Source: Legionella sp. | GTDB lineage: Bacteria > Pseudomonadota > Gammaproteobacteria > Legionellales > Legionellaceae | Direction: 5' to 3' | DNA: 64,000 nt | Assembly (NCBI GenBank): GCA_013911415.1 | Contig: JACETI010000004.1 | Location: forward strand, 124,001 to 188,000 | Part shown: in pieces, positions 28,001 through 36,730 of the stretch | How positions within the stretch are numbered: position 1 is the first letter of the stretch | Layout: the number at the start of each line of letters is the position of its first letter | Notes under the pieces: generated by a model | Databases searched by the model: none | Seen by the model: the letters and a program-made list of their open reading frames with translations, nothing else | What the model was told of the DNA's origin: nothing | Made by a program: the position numbers and the translations under genes

Positions 28001-30401
28001 CTTGAGCAATTAATTGTCTAAGCCAGGTATAGGTCGGATTGGTTGTTTGCGGTGCTGCTTCGTGTTTTAAAGGCTGTTGTGACGCAGGAACTGCTTCTTG
28101 CGGTTTGTTTCTATGAGCCTCAATGATGTGCTGGCCAAAACCTCCATGATCATAACAGACAGAAAAGCCGGCTTGAGTAAGAACTTTGTTCCAAGTGTTT
28201 AAATCCAAGAGTGGGCTGTAAGGAATTCTATATTCGTCTTGACTTAGCCACCAGCCATCAGTCAAGCCAAAGGTCAGGGTTGCGAAATCTTGGCGGCTGG
28301 TGATTTCATTGAGTAGCAATATACCGCCTTCGTTTAACAGGCGAAACAAATTGAGGACTGTTTGCGGAATAGCGCTGGTTGCGTGGATGACATTGGTAGC
28401 AAGAATGATGTCAAATGGCGCAAGATCAGCTTTTGGGACCTCAATGTTTAAAATGGTGTATTCAATAAAGTCGTAGTCTGTAAATTCCTTTCTCGCCTTA
28501 TTTAAAAAAGCATGCGATAGATCAGAATATACGTAATGCACCGATTTTCCTTTGAGTCTAGGCAGCACTTTCTCTGAGGTGCTCCCCGTTCCGGCGCCGA
28601 TCTCTAGAATGCGAACGAATTTGCCGCTTTGATTTGCTTCAACAACGTATTTCTCAACTGCCAAAGCCATACACTCGTTGTAATAATCAGCTACAGGGTT
28701 ATTGCGATACACCGGCTCTACCAAAGCAAAGCTTCCTTGCGGAAACATAATCGAAAGAGGACAGGTCTGACCACTTAGAACAGTGGGTAAATGCATTAAG
28801 CATGTGTCAATTAAATTAAGATGTCCTTGAAGCTCAGGAAATTTATTCAGCAATTCCTGTCTATTGGGTGAAGTTGAAGGGCTAATATTGGATAGGGCCT
28901 CCCATAGTTTTTTGTATTTAGGGCTAACCGCTGGTGGCCTTGCTGTTTGAGTAAATTGATGTTTAGAGTATTTATCTAATGCTTCCATCATCGCATTATT
29001 GTATTGAATGTTAGATGCCGTTTTATTAAATGGTGGAAGTAGACTGGCGTTTTTTGTAAAGGGTTCTATATCAATTCCCATGTTATTTAAAGCCTTGTTT
29101 GATCCTTTAACCATTACTACTTGCGATAACTGCTGTTGTAAACAGTGTTCAATGACAGCCAATCCTTCTTCAGCCGTGATTGAGCTGATTTCTTGGCTTT
29201 GCATTCTACTTCGGTAAAAATCAGTGGCAACAATCCCTTGTTCACCCCAAAAGCCCCAGTTAATGATATGGGTTTTAATAGTAAAGGCCTCTTCTATCAG
29301 CTCTGCCAATGCATCTTTAGCTAGGCAGGCTGCGGTATAATTGGCTTGGCCTGCATTAGCGATGAATGATTGAATTGATGAAAAAAACATCACAAAGTCA
29401 AAATGACGTTGAGCCATAGCTTTAATTAGATTAACTGTTCCTTGCACCTTAGGTGCCAGCACTGAAACTAATTGTTCTTTAGACATCGCCATGAGTGAGG
29501 AATCATCAAGGACTAAGGCTGAATGGATTATTCCATCGATTTGGGGATGGCGTTGTAACAATCCTTTGACACTTTGCTCATCGTTTAGATCCGCTTGTTC
29601 TAAGATCATTCTAGGCTTGGCGAACTGCGCTAGCATTTCCGGTGAAGGTGCCTTTCTACCCACTAAAATAACTTGAGCTTGATAGTTATCGCATAAATAG
29701 TTGGCTAATAATGATCCCAAACCGCCTCTACCGCCAAGGAGCAGATAGGTGCCTTGGGGTTTAAAACCTCGACGGCTAGGTTGGATGTTAAATCCTATCG
29801 ATTGTAATTTTTTGAAAGAATATTCATTTTCACTAAGGAATAGGGGAGATAGCCGTTGTGGCCGGACTGGTAGCTTGGCTAAGTTTTGTATATTGGTCAA
29901 TGATAGTTGTTCCAGCTGCACACTGCTAATGTTGGCGTTGGGAATTTCTTTAGCAAAAGTTTGCGCTAGACCTAAATACACTGCATCTAATGGGTTAGTC
30001 ACTGAATTGTTCTTGGGCCCTCTAAGCGCGTTTAAAGTAACTACCGATAATTTAAATTGAGCAAGTTGTTTAAGTGATTGTAGCCATTTTAAAAAAAGTA
30101 GTTGATCTTGGTTGGTTTGAGTATTGGACCAAGTTGAATGGCTAATAAATACTAGGTGCGGATTAGTCGTGGCCTGGCATAGGGAGTAAATACGAGCAAA
30201 CGACTCCTCATGTTGCAACTCAATTATGCTGGCATTTAATCCTAATGAACGCAGCTTGGTTTGTAACTGCAGTTGATTGATCGGAGTGATAATGCACTGA
30301 GGATTGAACTCATTAGTTCCTTCATGTTCTAAGGGGCTAGTTGCCCAAAGTGGGATAAATAATTTGCTCTCAGAACAAACAAATGAATCCTTATTTAGCA
30401 T
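25077..30401 (-). CDS. Trans-AT PKS: KR-MT-ACP-ACP-KS-DH
   Basis: A 1774-residue assembly-line protein. Domains: a ketoreductase (Rossmann GGRGGLG near 221-227; Ser and Tyr in the FSSIQSF..NY region; LDD motif of B-type KR); a C-methyltransferase with EIGAGTGS near 597-604; two tandem ACPs, each with GIDSL (Ser near 822 and 913); a ketosynthase at about 975-1395 with Cys near 1131 (DSACSSS) and both His (HGTGT, NIGH); and a C-terminal dehydratase with HxxxGxxxxP at 1528-1537 and the DxxxQ motif near 1668. There is no AT and no thioesterase. The N-terminal KR lacks its own KS and the C-terminal KS-DH lacks a carrier, so modules are split between proteins. It is the first gene of the minus arm, divergent from 30488. 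Confidence 0.92.
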   Translation of the reverse strand: MLNKDSFVCSESKLFIPLWATSPLEHEGTNEFNPQCIITPINQLQLQTKLRSLGLNASIIELQHEESFARIYSLCQATTNPHLVFISHSTWSNTQTNQDQLLFLKWLQSLKQLAQFKLSVVTLNALRGPKNNSVTNPLDAVYLGLAQTFAKEIPNANISSVQLEQLSLTNIQNLAKLPVRPQRLSPLFLSENEYSFKKLQSIGFNIQPSRRGFKPQGTYLLLGGRGGLGSLLANYLCDNYQAQVILVGRKAPSPEMLAQFAKPRMILEQADLNDEQSVKGLLQRHPQIDGIIHSALVLDDSSLMAMSKEQLVSVLAPKVQGTVNLIKAMAQRHFDFVMFFSSIQSFIANAGQANYTAACLAKDALAELIEEAFTIKTHIINWGFWGEQGIVATDFYRSRMQSQEISSITAEEGLAVIEHCLQQQLSQVVMVKGSNKALNNMGIDIEPFTKNASLLPPFNKTASNIQYNNAMMEALDKYSKHQFTQTARPPAVSPKYKKLWEALSNISPSTSPNRQELLNKFPELQGHLNLIDTCLMHLPTVLSGQTCPLSIMFPQGSFALVEPVYRNNPVADYYNECMALAVEKYVVEANQSGKFVRILEIGAGTGSTSEKVLPRLKGKSVHYVYSDLSHAFLNKARKEFTDYDFIEYTILNIEVPKADLAPFDIILATNVIHATSAIPQTVLNLFRLLNEGGILLLNEITSRQDFATLTFGLTDGWWLSQDEYRIPYSPLLDLNTWNKVLTQAGFSVCYDHGGFGQHIIEAHRNKPQEAVPASQQPLKHEAAPQTTNPTYTWLRQLIAQVMHTPEKELQGDIPFSEYGIDSLISLELIRPITDKVGYVPATLLFEYPTLNKLSTYFTDNFANQFAEQAIEPPKNKVQNPNIADLIRSIISQVLHTPEHELEANIPFSELGIDSLISLEIVTALQQKLGYLPATILFEYPTIHLLAQYIAEYNSFNEVSVAEVIAPQATVPELNNSIAIVGMAGKFPGADNCDQLWDLLLSGEDAFEPIPSERWINNQPNTYTQTAALINDPQSFDHEFFNIAPIDAERMDPQERLFLQTTYHAIEDAGLSLKQLNGQEVGCYVGVMNHGYSLLNLNQESQNYPSSLFWSIANRTSYQFNWHGPSFAVDSACSSSLTALHTAVTALLHGDCEMAIVGGVNLISHPRQIEVLCQLHMLSKTSQCKPFGHKADGFIDGEGVISIVLMPYQKALEKSLRIYGVIRGSALNAGGKANGYSAPNPKAQSELIKKALKRAQLEPKDINVIEAHGTGTELGDPIELRALTEAYHGLPQQSIPIGSIKGNIGHLESAAGLASVVKVLLQMQHKQLAPSLHSTMENPHLNLHNTPFFINKSSNTYSESPVRAAISSFGAGGANAHVIIESHKPLTMQSEQSPQYLFALSAHSEGALQKELIHLRNALVHDQEDLMALSYGYCCIRSPQKIRLGFVVKHRDELIKLCELPLPQIQSSLSQSTHALIDAFNQGMDVDFNPLFAQKYASILPAYPFDNFKHWVDAKETRLSHPSELVNQHVILGQAIAPAALSISMFYEHQPFQTMHNLLWRKIIRNPEASRISQQGNRYQLVDKDQPLIYSQGELGTHRVGIQSSMHQAHMAASITFSKREIYHYFKTKGYNYGPDFSVIHQAALQGKQVRSILLVEQNWGYALSPALIDGALQTAILTEFNSNTTGQVKVPFLIEQINLVKLPALCQPIYCLCIPKEQSSASTSSYDIELCDSKGNLLLSLKGVTSITSTMDKLFEAPQEQVKATPAVKVFELN

Positions 30402-30440
30402 TATTACGTCCTAATGAGTTTTAAAATTAAACGAAAAGAG

Positions 30441-30448
30441 ATTATAAT
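30441..30448. promoter_or_regulatory. Back-to-back -10 boxes in the divergent PKS promoter region
   Basis: ATTATAAT reads as TATAAT on both strands, in the short gap between the two divergent PKS operons. No convincing -35 box is seen on either side. Shared control of the two arms is likely. Confidence 0.35.
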
Positions 30449-30487
30449 TCTCCTGACATTAAAAATAAAAGACAATGATTGCCAATT

Positions 30488-33400
30488 ATGGACATCGACC
30501 AGCGGTTAACCCATTCCTTTCAACTTGTAGTTACTGATCAGTTCACTTTAGAAGACAAGCTATTCAGTACTGATTACCTGCATATTCTCATTAAATCAGA
30601 CGTTAACTTATTGAATAATCGTAATAATAAACAATCTATTGTTTATGAAGTTAGCATTAGCAATGAATTAATAGTTGGACAATTATGGACGGTTGTAGAA
30701 CATTTTTTCGTTGGCGGTGGTACTCGAATCGCGATCACTCTGGATGATGACCGGAGTTCTTGGCAAAGCCAAACGAAGTTTATTTATCAGCTATTAAAGG
30801 TAATTAACACCAACTCATGTGAGTTAATGCTTATTGATTTCCGGCCCAATTTATTCTCCGGTCTGCTATTTGGCGCAGTCACTGCCTTTGCCTGTGAATC
30901 ACAACGAATTAAACTCAATCGAGTTCGGGTCGAAGATACAGGGGCATTTGATCTGCTCCCAGCTTTGTTTGAGCACTGTCTTTTTGTCTTGCCTTCACAA
31001 CAGTATCAGCTGCGTAACCGTAGCTTGGAGAACTTGCAATGGAGGCCAGTGGTTCACAATCCAATTCAAACACCCTCTTTTTCAGGAAATGTACTTATTA
31101 CAGGTGGCAGTGGCGCTGTTGGCCAAATATTAGCTCATCACCTGTATCAAAGTCATGGATGTCAAGTATTTGTAGTTGGTCGTAAACACCTAAACGCTGA
31201 ACAAGCAGCCGCTTTGAAACAAATCAAAACCAAGTCTTATTTCCAAGCGGATTGCAGTCAATTTGCAGAAATGCAGGCAATTTATCATTACATTACTGAG
31301 CATCATGGCTCTATAAATCATGTTTTTCATCTAGCTGGTAGTCTTAATGATTCTTTGTTTATCAATAAGTCCTTGGATGATTTTTTAGCGACTATTGCCG
31401 TAAAAATAGCTGGGGCAGCAGTGATTGAGCGACTGGCAGAACAATATAAGCCGCAATCGGTTTGCTTATTTTCTTCTCTATCTGGAATATTAGGAAATGC
31501 CGGTCAAACAGATTATGCTGCAGCTAATGCCGGTCTTAATGAGTTGGCAGAACAAAATAATATAAATAATTCAACTCACTGGTTTGCAATTAATTGGGGC
31601 TTATGGGAGACCGCGTCGGGCATGCAAATGACTGATACGGCGGTCATGAACGCAATGAAATCAGCAGAAGCATTGAAGCAACTCGATGCAATTTATGCAA
31701 GCAAACTCGCTATAGCTGCGGTTTACCATGGCCAAGCTGAGTTACTCAAACCTGTTACACAACCGATACCTAGAGCGGTTTCATCGGAAATTGCATTGGC
31801 AACTGCCTGTCAGCGGATAAAAGAGCTTATTACTGAATGCACCAAAATTAAAAATATAGATGAGGATGTTTCCTTGCTGGAAAAAGGAGTTGATTCCATC
31901 ATTGCCACCCACATTGCGATTCATCTTGAAAAAGAATTATCGAAATGTGGCGTGTTGTGCCCCATACCTAAAACACTGGTTTTTCAACACAGTAGTGTGA
32001 ACCAAATTATTGATTATTTGCTAGCGAATCATGCGGATGCACTGCATTCAGTGTTTCCTGCTGAAAGAGGACAAATTATCGCGTCTATAACCCCAAATTC
32101 GGCAGCTCAACCGGTAGAAGACGATCGGTTTGCTATTATTGCAGCGGCTGGTGAATTTCCGCAAGCAGCAGATATACATGAGCTCTGGGAACTATTAAGC
32201 AACGGCTCGAATGCAATAAAACCTATTCCTAAAGATCGTTGGGATTGGCAACAGGAGTTTAGTTTAGATGCGGCTAAACCAGGAAAAAGCTATTGCCGTC
32301 AGGGTGGCTTTATCCAAAACGCGGCGCGATTTGATGTCAATTATTTCAAAATTACTCCGCGTGATGCGCAAAAGATCACACCTGAGGCGCGAAGGTTATT
32401 GCATCAAAGCTACTATGCTTTAGAACAGTGTCATTTCCTTAAAACCCTTGGTGGTTCTGTGGGTGTTTTTTTTGCCAATATGTATGCTCATTACCAAAAC
32501 CTTGATAAAGACAGTGAGCTGTTTGATAGTTCTTTGTCGGCCATGGCCAATCACGTTTCCTATGCTTTTAATTTTAATGGTCCAAGTATGGGCATTGATT
32601 CCATGTGCTCTGGGGGCCTTAATGCCTTACATGTCGGCTTGAATAGTTTGAAGCTCAATGACTGTGATGCCATTTTGGTTGGCGCGGCTAATATCATGTC
32701 GCATCCCGGGAAATACCGCTTTTTATCTGAAGGCAAATTTTTAAGCCCCTCGGGTAAATGCCAGGGCTTTGGCATAGGAGCTGATGGCTATGTGCCAGGT
32801 GAAGGCTGCGTGGTCTTGGTGATTAAGCGCTATAAAGACGCCATCGCAAATCAAGATAAAATTTTAGGCATTATTCGTAGCTCTGCTGTCAATTCAAATG
32901 GAGCCAACGGCTCCATGACTGTTCCTTCGGCAAAGGCACAATCACAAGTCATTAAAAAAGCCTTGGGACGAAGTGGTTTGCGCGCAGACGACATTAGTTA
33001 TATAGAAACTCACGGGACTGGAACTTCCTTAGGTGATCCAATTGAGATCGATGGCTTAAAGCAAGTCTATGGTCAGAGCAATAAAACGATTTCATTAGGT
33101 TCATTAAAAAGTAATATCGGTCATTTAGAAGCCGCTGCAGGTCTTGCATCCATAGTCAAAGTGCTTTTACAAATGCATTACCGTAGGAAGGTGGCGAGTC
33201 TTCATTGTGACATAGAAAATCCTTTACTAGGCTTGGATAAAACGCCCTTCGTGCTTCAAAAACAATCAGATGTATGGGGCGAGGAGGGGGAGCAAACGCT
33301 TTATGCTGGCGTCAGTGCTTTTGGTGCTGGAGGAGCGAATGCGCATGTGATTTTAGAATCGCCGCCGTCAGACTATGCATGCAGTCAGTTACCTCGGGGG

Positions 33401-36400
33401 ATAAAACAACTTAATGAGAGCCAATCATTTTGGTTGGACCCACAGACTAGCTGCCTAAGACAAAATAAAGTTGATTTTGATAGCGCTCGTTCGCTGTGGT
33501 TGACGAAAGAGCTTCAATCCTGTGATTCGCCATTGGCTCAATTAGATAAAGGTTCTTATTGCTTCATAGTAACACCCGGACAAAAGCAAATTTTAGATTT
33601 AGTAGATAATACCCTGCCTTTAATGCTGCTTCATGAAGCGGGGCAACAACTGCATTACAAACAGGTGATCATTAATTTAAGTGCCTTAGATGAGTCAACT
33701 GATGATAGTTATTTATTAGATCAATTTAATTTGGCGCAAAGCTTAGCCAATCAAAAAGCAAATCTGGATTTAATTACTTTAAACCGCTTAGACTTCTTAT
33801 CCTATACATCCGCTTATCGTGCGGCATTTGATGGGCTGTATCGCACGTTAAGCTTAGAGAATCCAAGAATTAATTATCTGATTGTTCAAACGGATGAGTC
33901 ATTAACCCAGATTGTCGATTTATTAAAAAATTCCCAAATAAACGAGCAAGCTTTTGGCGTTTATCGGTGGCAAAATTCTTGTTGGAAACAACAAAAATTC
34001 ATTGAGAATAAAGAGTTAATCCACCAACCGCATAAATCTTTATTAAAGCAAGCCGGTGTTTATGTGATTAGTGGTGGTTTGGGGGCGATAGGTCAAATCA
34101 TTAGTCGATGTTTATTAAGTCAATACGATGCCAAAGTGATTTGTCTAGGCCGTTCTCCATTGCTTGGTGTGAAACAAGAGCAGTTTGCAAAACTGCATGC
34201 AATCAATGGCAAGCTTGAATATTATCAAGTAGATGTTATTGATAAGGTCAAGGTCCATGAAATAATACAAAAAATTGGGGCTATCGATGGGGTTATCAAT
34301 AGCGCTTGTGTATTAAACGATGGTTTGCTAAGTGAAAAAACCTTCGCAGTGTTTGCGGAGGTAGTAAACAGTAAAGTACAGGGCACTATAAATCTTGATG
34401 AAGCAACTAAAAACTGCTCACTTGATTTCTTTGTTTCATTCTCGTCAATGTCAGCGGTTTATTCCAATGTAGGTCAGTCTGATTATTGCCTGGCGAATAC
34501 CTTTGTGGATAATTTTACCTACTATCGTCAGAGCCTCGTTACGAAGTCTCAGCGTTTTGGTGCAAGCCTTACCATCAATTGGCCTTTATGGGATGTTGAT
34601 GGCTTATCATTGAGTTCGCAAGCCATTGCCTATCTTTGCGAGTCAACGGGAATAGATCCTTTAAATGAAGAGCAAGGGGCGATACTCTTTGCCCGATTGA
34701 TGGATAGCAAACATCCAAATCAACTTCTGCCTCTATATGGAAATAAAGCGGATATTCGTGCAAAGCTTTTAACGTCAAAAACGGCTGCTCCACGTCATGC
34801 GCCAGAGCATTCTTTAGAGCGAGTTCTCACTACGGTCATTGACTGCATTAGCCAGGTTACTCATATCAACAAGTCACATTTAAGCGTTGAGACTAGCATT
34901 AACGATTTAGGAATGTCTTCCGTTCTCTTGGCAGAACTTGCTGGGTTAATTGAAAATAATTTAGGGACGCCTATAGCACCTAGTGCCTTTTTTTCTTATA
35001 ACACCGTGCACAAAATAGCGCATTATTTAAATCCGAAGATTGCTAAGGACGAAGCTCATCATCCCAAGATGGAGAAGGGGTCGGATGTGCTTCCTGCCAA
35101 TGATGAATACGCCATTATTGGTTTGTCAGCACTCTTACCCGGGGGGGAGAAACCAGAAGAATTTTGGACGAGCTTAGTTAACAATCAGTCAGCGGTCAGA
35201 AAGATAACGCGTTGGCAAGATGAGTATTTCGCTGCTACTTTGGACTCGATAAAACAATTTGATAATGAGTTTTTTAGCTTATCGAATAAAGAAGCCATGT
35301 TAATGGATCCGCAGCATCGCTTATTTTTGCAAGAAAGCTATCAAGCTTTACTTAATGCCGGTTATCCGCCCAGCAGCATCAAACAAGTAGGTGTCTTTGC
35401 AGGCGTGCAATTTAATGACTATCACAATTTATTAAATCGCAATCAAGTTCCGCAACATCCCTATATGGCAACAGGTAACTCTCATGCCATGCTCGCTAAT
35501 AGAGTTTCTTATTTGTTTGATTTTAACGGCCCCAGTCAGACTATTGATACTGCCTGCTCGAGCACTTTGGTTGCCATAAATCGTGGATTATTAGCTTTGA
35601 AGAACAGTGAGTGCGAACTTGCATTATGTGGCGCGGTCAGTTTGCTCATTGATGCTCGGGTTACTGATGCGGCACAAAGTATAGGGGTTTTATCTCCTAA
35701 TTTTCGCTGTGCAACCTTTGATGAGAGTGCGGATGGTTATGTACGTGGCGAAGGAGTAGGCGTGTTTGTGATTAAACGTCTGAATGATGCTCTGAGAGAT
35801 AAAGATGCCATTCATGCAATTATCGCTTCTTCAGCAGAAAATCATGGCGGTAGAGCAAATTCGCTCACAGCACCTAATCCCCTTGCTCAAAAAGAATTAT
35901 TACTGAAGGCTTATAAGGGTACTTTGGCGCAGCAGGTTAGTTATATAGAAACACATGGCACTGGCACTCGCCTAGGAGATCCCATTGAACTGGATGCTTT
36001 GACGCAGGCCTTTAACCATCTGCGTTCTGAGACGGATACTAAACCCATCCTGTTGGGTTCAGTAAAAACCAATGTTGGCCATCTTGAGCCTGCAGCTGGT
36101 GTGGCATCACTGATCAAAGTGATCTATGCCTTAAAGTACAAGCTACTTCCTGCTAATCTGCACTTCAAGCAATTGAATCCGTACATTAACTTAGATAATA
36201 CTCCGTTTAAAATCGTCGATAGCAATACTCCGTGGCAAAGTTGTGATCGAGTCGCGGGCATCAGCTCCTTTGGCTTCGGTGGTTCTAACGCCCATCTGGT
36301 TTTAAAAGAGACACCGGAATTAGTAACCTCGCCACGCACGCAGCAGGCGTTTTATCTGCCTTTATCAGCTCGTAAGCCAGAACTCTTACAGGCCATGAAA

Positions 36401-36730
36401 GCTCAAATGCTTAGATTCTTGCAGCAAAATAAGAACATTTCCTTAGAAGCGCTTTCTTATATGTTGTGTTGCTGCAGAGATCATTTTACTCATCGATTTA
36501 TTGCACGCTGTAGTTCGATAGAGGAACTAATAGCATGCTTAAAGAGTCAAGCAATTCAGGATGACTTGCTTTCTCGTGAGTATGGTGAAGGGAAAGATAT
36601 TAATTGGGATAAGTATTTCCCTCATATACCAAATAAACACTTTATTCCTGGATATGTATTTGAACAAAAAGAATTTTGGTTTAACACCAAGGGCTTAGAA
36701 TCAGTAGCAGGGTTAGATAATGAACGCTAG
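30488..36730 (+). CDS. Trans-AT PKS: KR-ACP-KS-KR-ACP-KS
   Basis: About 2080 residues. Domains: KR1 (GGSGAVG near 206, LND motif); ACP1 (GVDSI, Ser near 470); KS1 about 547-970 with DSMCSGG (Cys near 705), HGTGT and NIGH; KR2 (GGLGAIG near 1196, FSSMSAVYSNVGQSDY); ACP2 (LGMSSV near 1475: the Asp before the carrier Ser is Ser, but Ser is kept); KS2 about 1539-1945 with DTACSST (Cys near 1690), HGTGT and NVGH. It ends soon after KS2. KS1 lacks the usual DPQQR stretch. A TTG at 30479 is in frame but I prefer the ATG at 30488; neither has a Shine-Dalgarno. The stop overlaps the start of the next gene by 11 bases. The leading KR-ACP would complete the KS-DH at the end of the protein at 25077. Confidence 0.92.
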   Translation: MDIDQRLTHSFQLVVTDQFTLEDKLFSTDYLHILIKSDVNLLNNRNNKQSIVYEVSISNELIVGQLWTVVEHFFVGGGTRIAITLDDDRSSWQSQTKFIYQLLKVINTNSCELMLIDFRPNLFSGLLFGAVTAFACESQRIKLNRVRVEDTGAFDLLPALFEHCLFVLPSQQYQLRNRSLENLQWRPVVHNPIQTPSFSGNVLITGGSGAVGQILAHHLYQSHGCQVFVVGRKHLNAEQAAALKQIKTKSYFQADCSQFAEMQAIYHYITEHHGSINHVFHLAGSLNDSLFINKSLDDFLATIAVKIAGAAVIERLAEQYKPQSVCLFSSLSGILGNAGQTDYAAANAGLNELAEQNNINNSTHWFAINWGLWETASGMQMTDTAVMNAMKSAEALKQLDAIYASKLAIAAVYHGQAELLKPVTQPIPRAVSSEIALATACQRIKELITECTKIKNIDEDVSLLEKGVDSIIATHIAIHLEKELSKCGVLCPIPKTLVFQHSSVNQIIDYLLANHADALHSVFPAERGQIIASITPNSAAQPVEDDRFAIIAAAGEFPQAADIHELWELLSNGSNAIKPIPKDRWDWQQEFSLDAAKPGKSYCRQGGFIQNAARFDVNYFKITPRDAQKITPEARRLLHQSYYALEQCHFLKTLGGSVGVFFANMYAHYQNLDKDSELFDSSLSAMANHVSYAFNFNGPSMGIDSMCSGGLNALHVGLNSLKLNDCDAILVGAANIMSHPGKYRFLSEGKFLSPSGKCQGFGIGADGYVPGEGCVVLVIKRYKDAIANQDKILGIIRSSAVNSNGANGSMTVPSAKAQSQVIKKALGRSGLRADDISYIETHGTGTSLGDPIEIDGLKQVYGQSNKTISLGSLKSNIGHLEAAAGLASIVKVLLQMHYRRKVASLHCDIENPLLGLDKTPFVLQKQSDVWGEEGEQTLYAGVSAFGAGGANAHVILESPPSDYACSQLPRGIKQLNESQSFWLDPQTSCLRQNKVDFDSARSLWLTKELQSCDSPLAQLDKGSYCFIVTPGQKQILDLVDNTLPLMLLHEAGQQLHYKQVIINLSALDESTDDSYLLDQFNLAQSLANQKANLDLITLNRLDFLSYTSAYRAAFDGLYRTLSLENPRINYLIVQTDESLTQIVDLLKNSQINEQAFGVYRWQNSCWKQQKFIENKELIHQPHKSLLKQAGVYVISGGLGAIGQIISRCLLSQYDAKVICLGRSPLLGVKQEQFAKLHAINGKLEYYQVDVIDKVKVHEIIQKIGAIDGVINSACVLNDGLLSEKTFAVFAEVVNSKVQGTINLDEATKNCSLDFFVSFSSMSAVYSNVGQSDYCLANTFVDNFTYYRQSLVTKSQRFGASLTINWPLWDVDGLSLSSQAIAYLCESTGIDPLNEEQGAILFARLMDSKHPNQLLPLYGNKADIRAKLLTSKTAAPRHAPEHSLERVLTTVIDCISQVTHINKSHLSVETSINDLGMSSVLLAELAGLIENNLGTPIAPSAFFSYNTVHKIAHYLNPKIAKDEAHHPKMEKGSDVLPANDEYAIIGLSALLPGGEKPEEFWTSLVNNQSAVRKITRWQDEYFAATLDSIKQFDNEFFSLSNKEAMLMDPQHRLFLQESYQALLNAGYPPSSIKQVGVFAGVQFNDYHNLLNRNQVPQHPYMATGNSHAMLANRVSYLFDFNGPSQTIDTACSSTLVAINRGLLALKNSECELALCGAVSLLIDARVTDAAQSIGVLSPNFRCATFDESADGYVRGEGVGVFVIKRLNDALRDKDAIHAIIASSAENHGGRANSLTAPNPLAQKELLLKAYKGTLAQQVSYIETHGTGTRLGDPIELDALTQAFNHLRSETDTKPILLGSVKTNVGHLEPAAGVASLIKVIYALKYKLLPANLHFKQLNPYINLDNTPFKIVDSNTPWQSCDRVAGISSFGFGGSNAHLVLKETPELVTSPRTQQAFYLPLSARKPELLQAMKAQMLRFLQQNKNISLEALSYMLCCCRDHFTHRFIARCSSIEELIACLKSQAIQDDLLSREYGEGKDINWDKYFPHIPNKHFIPGYVFEQKEFWFNTKGLESVAGLDNER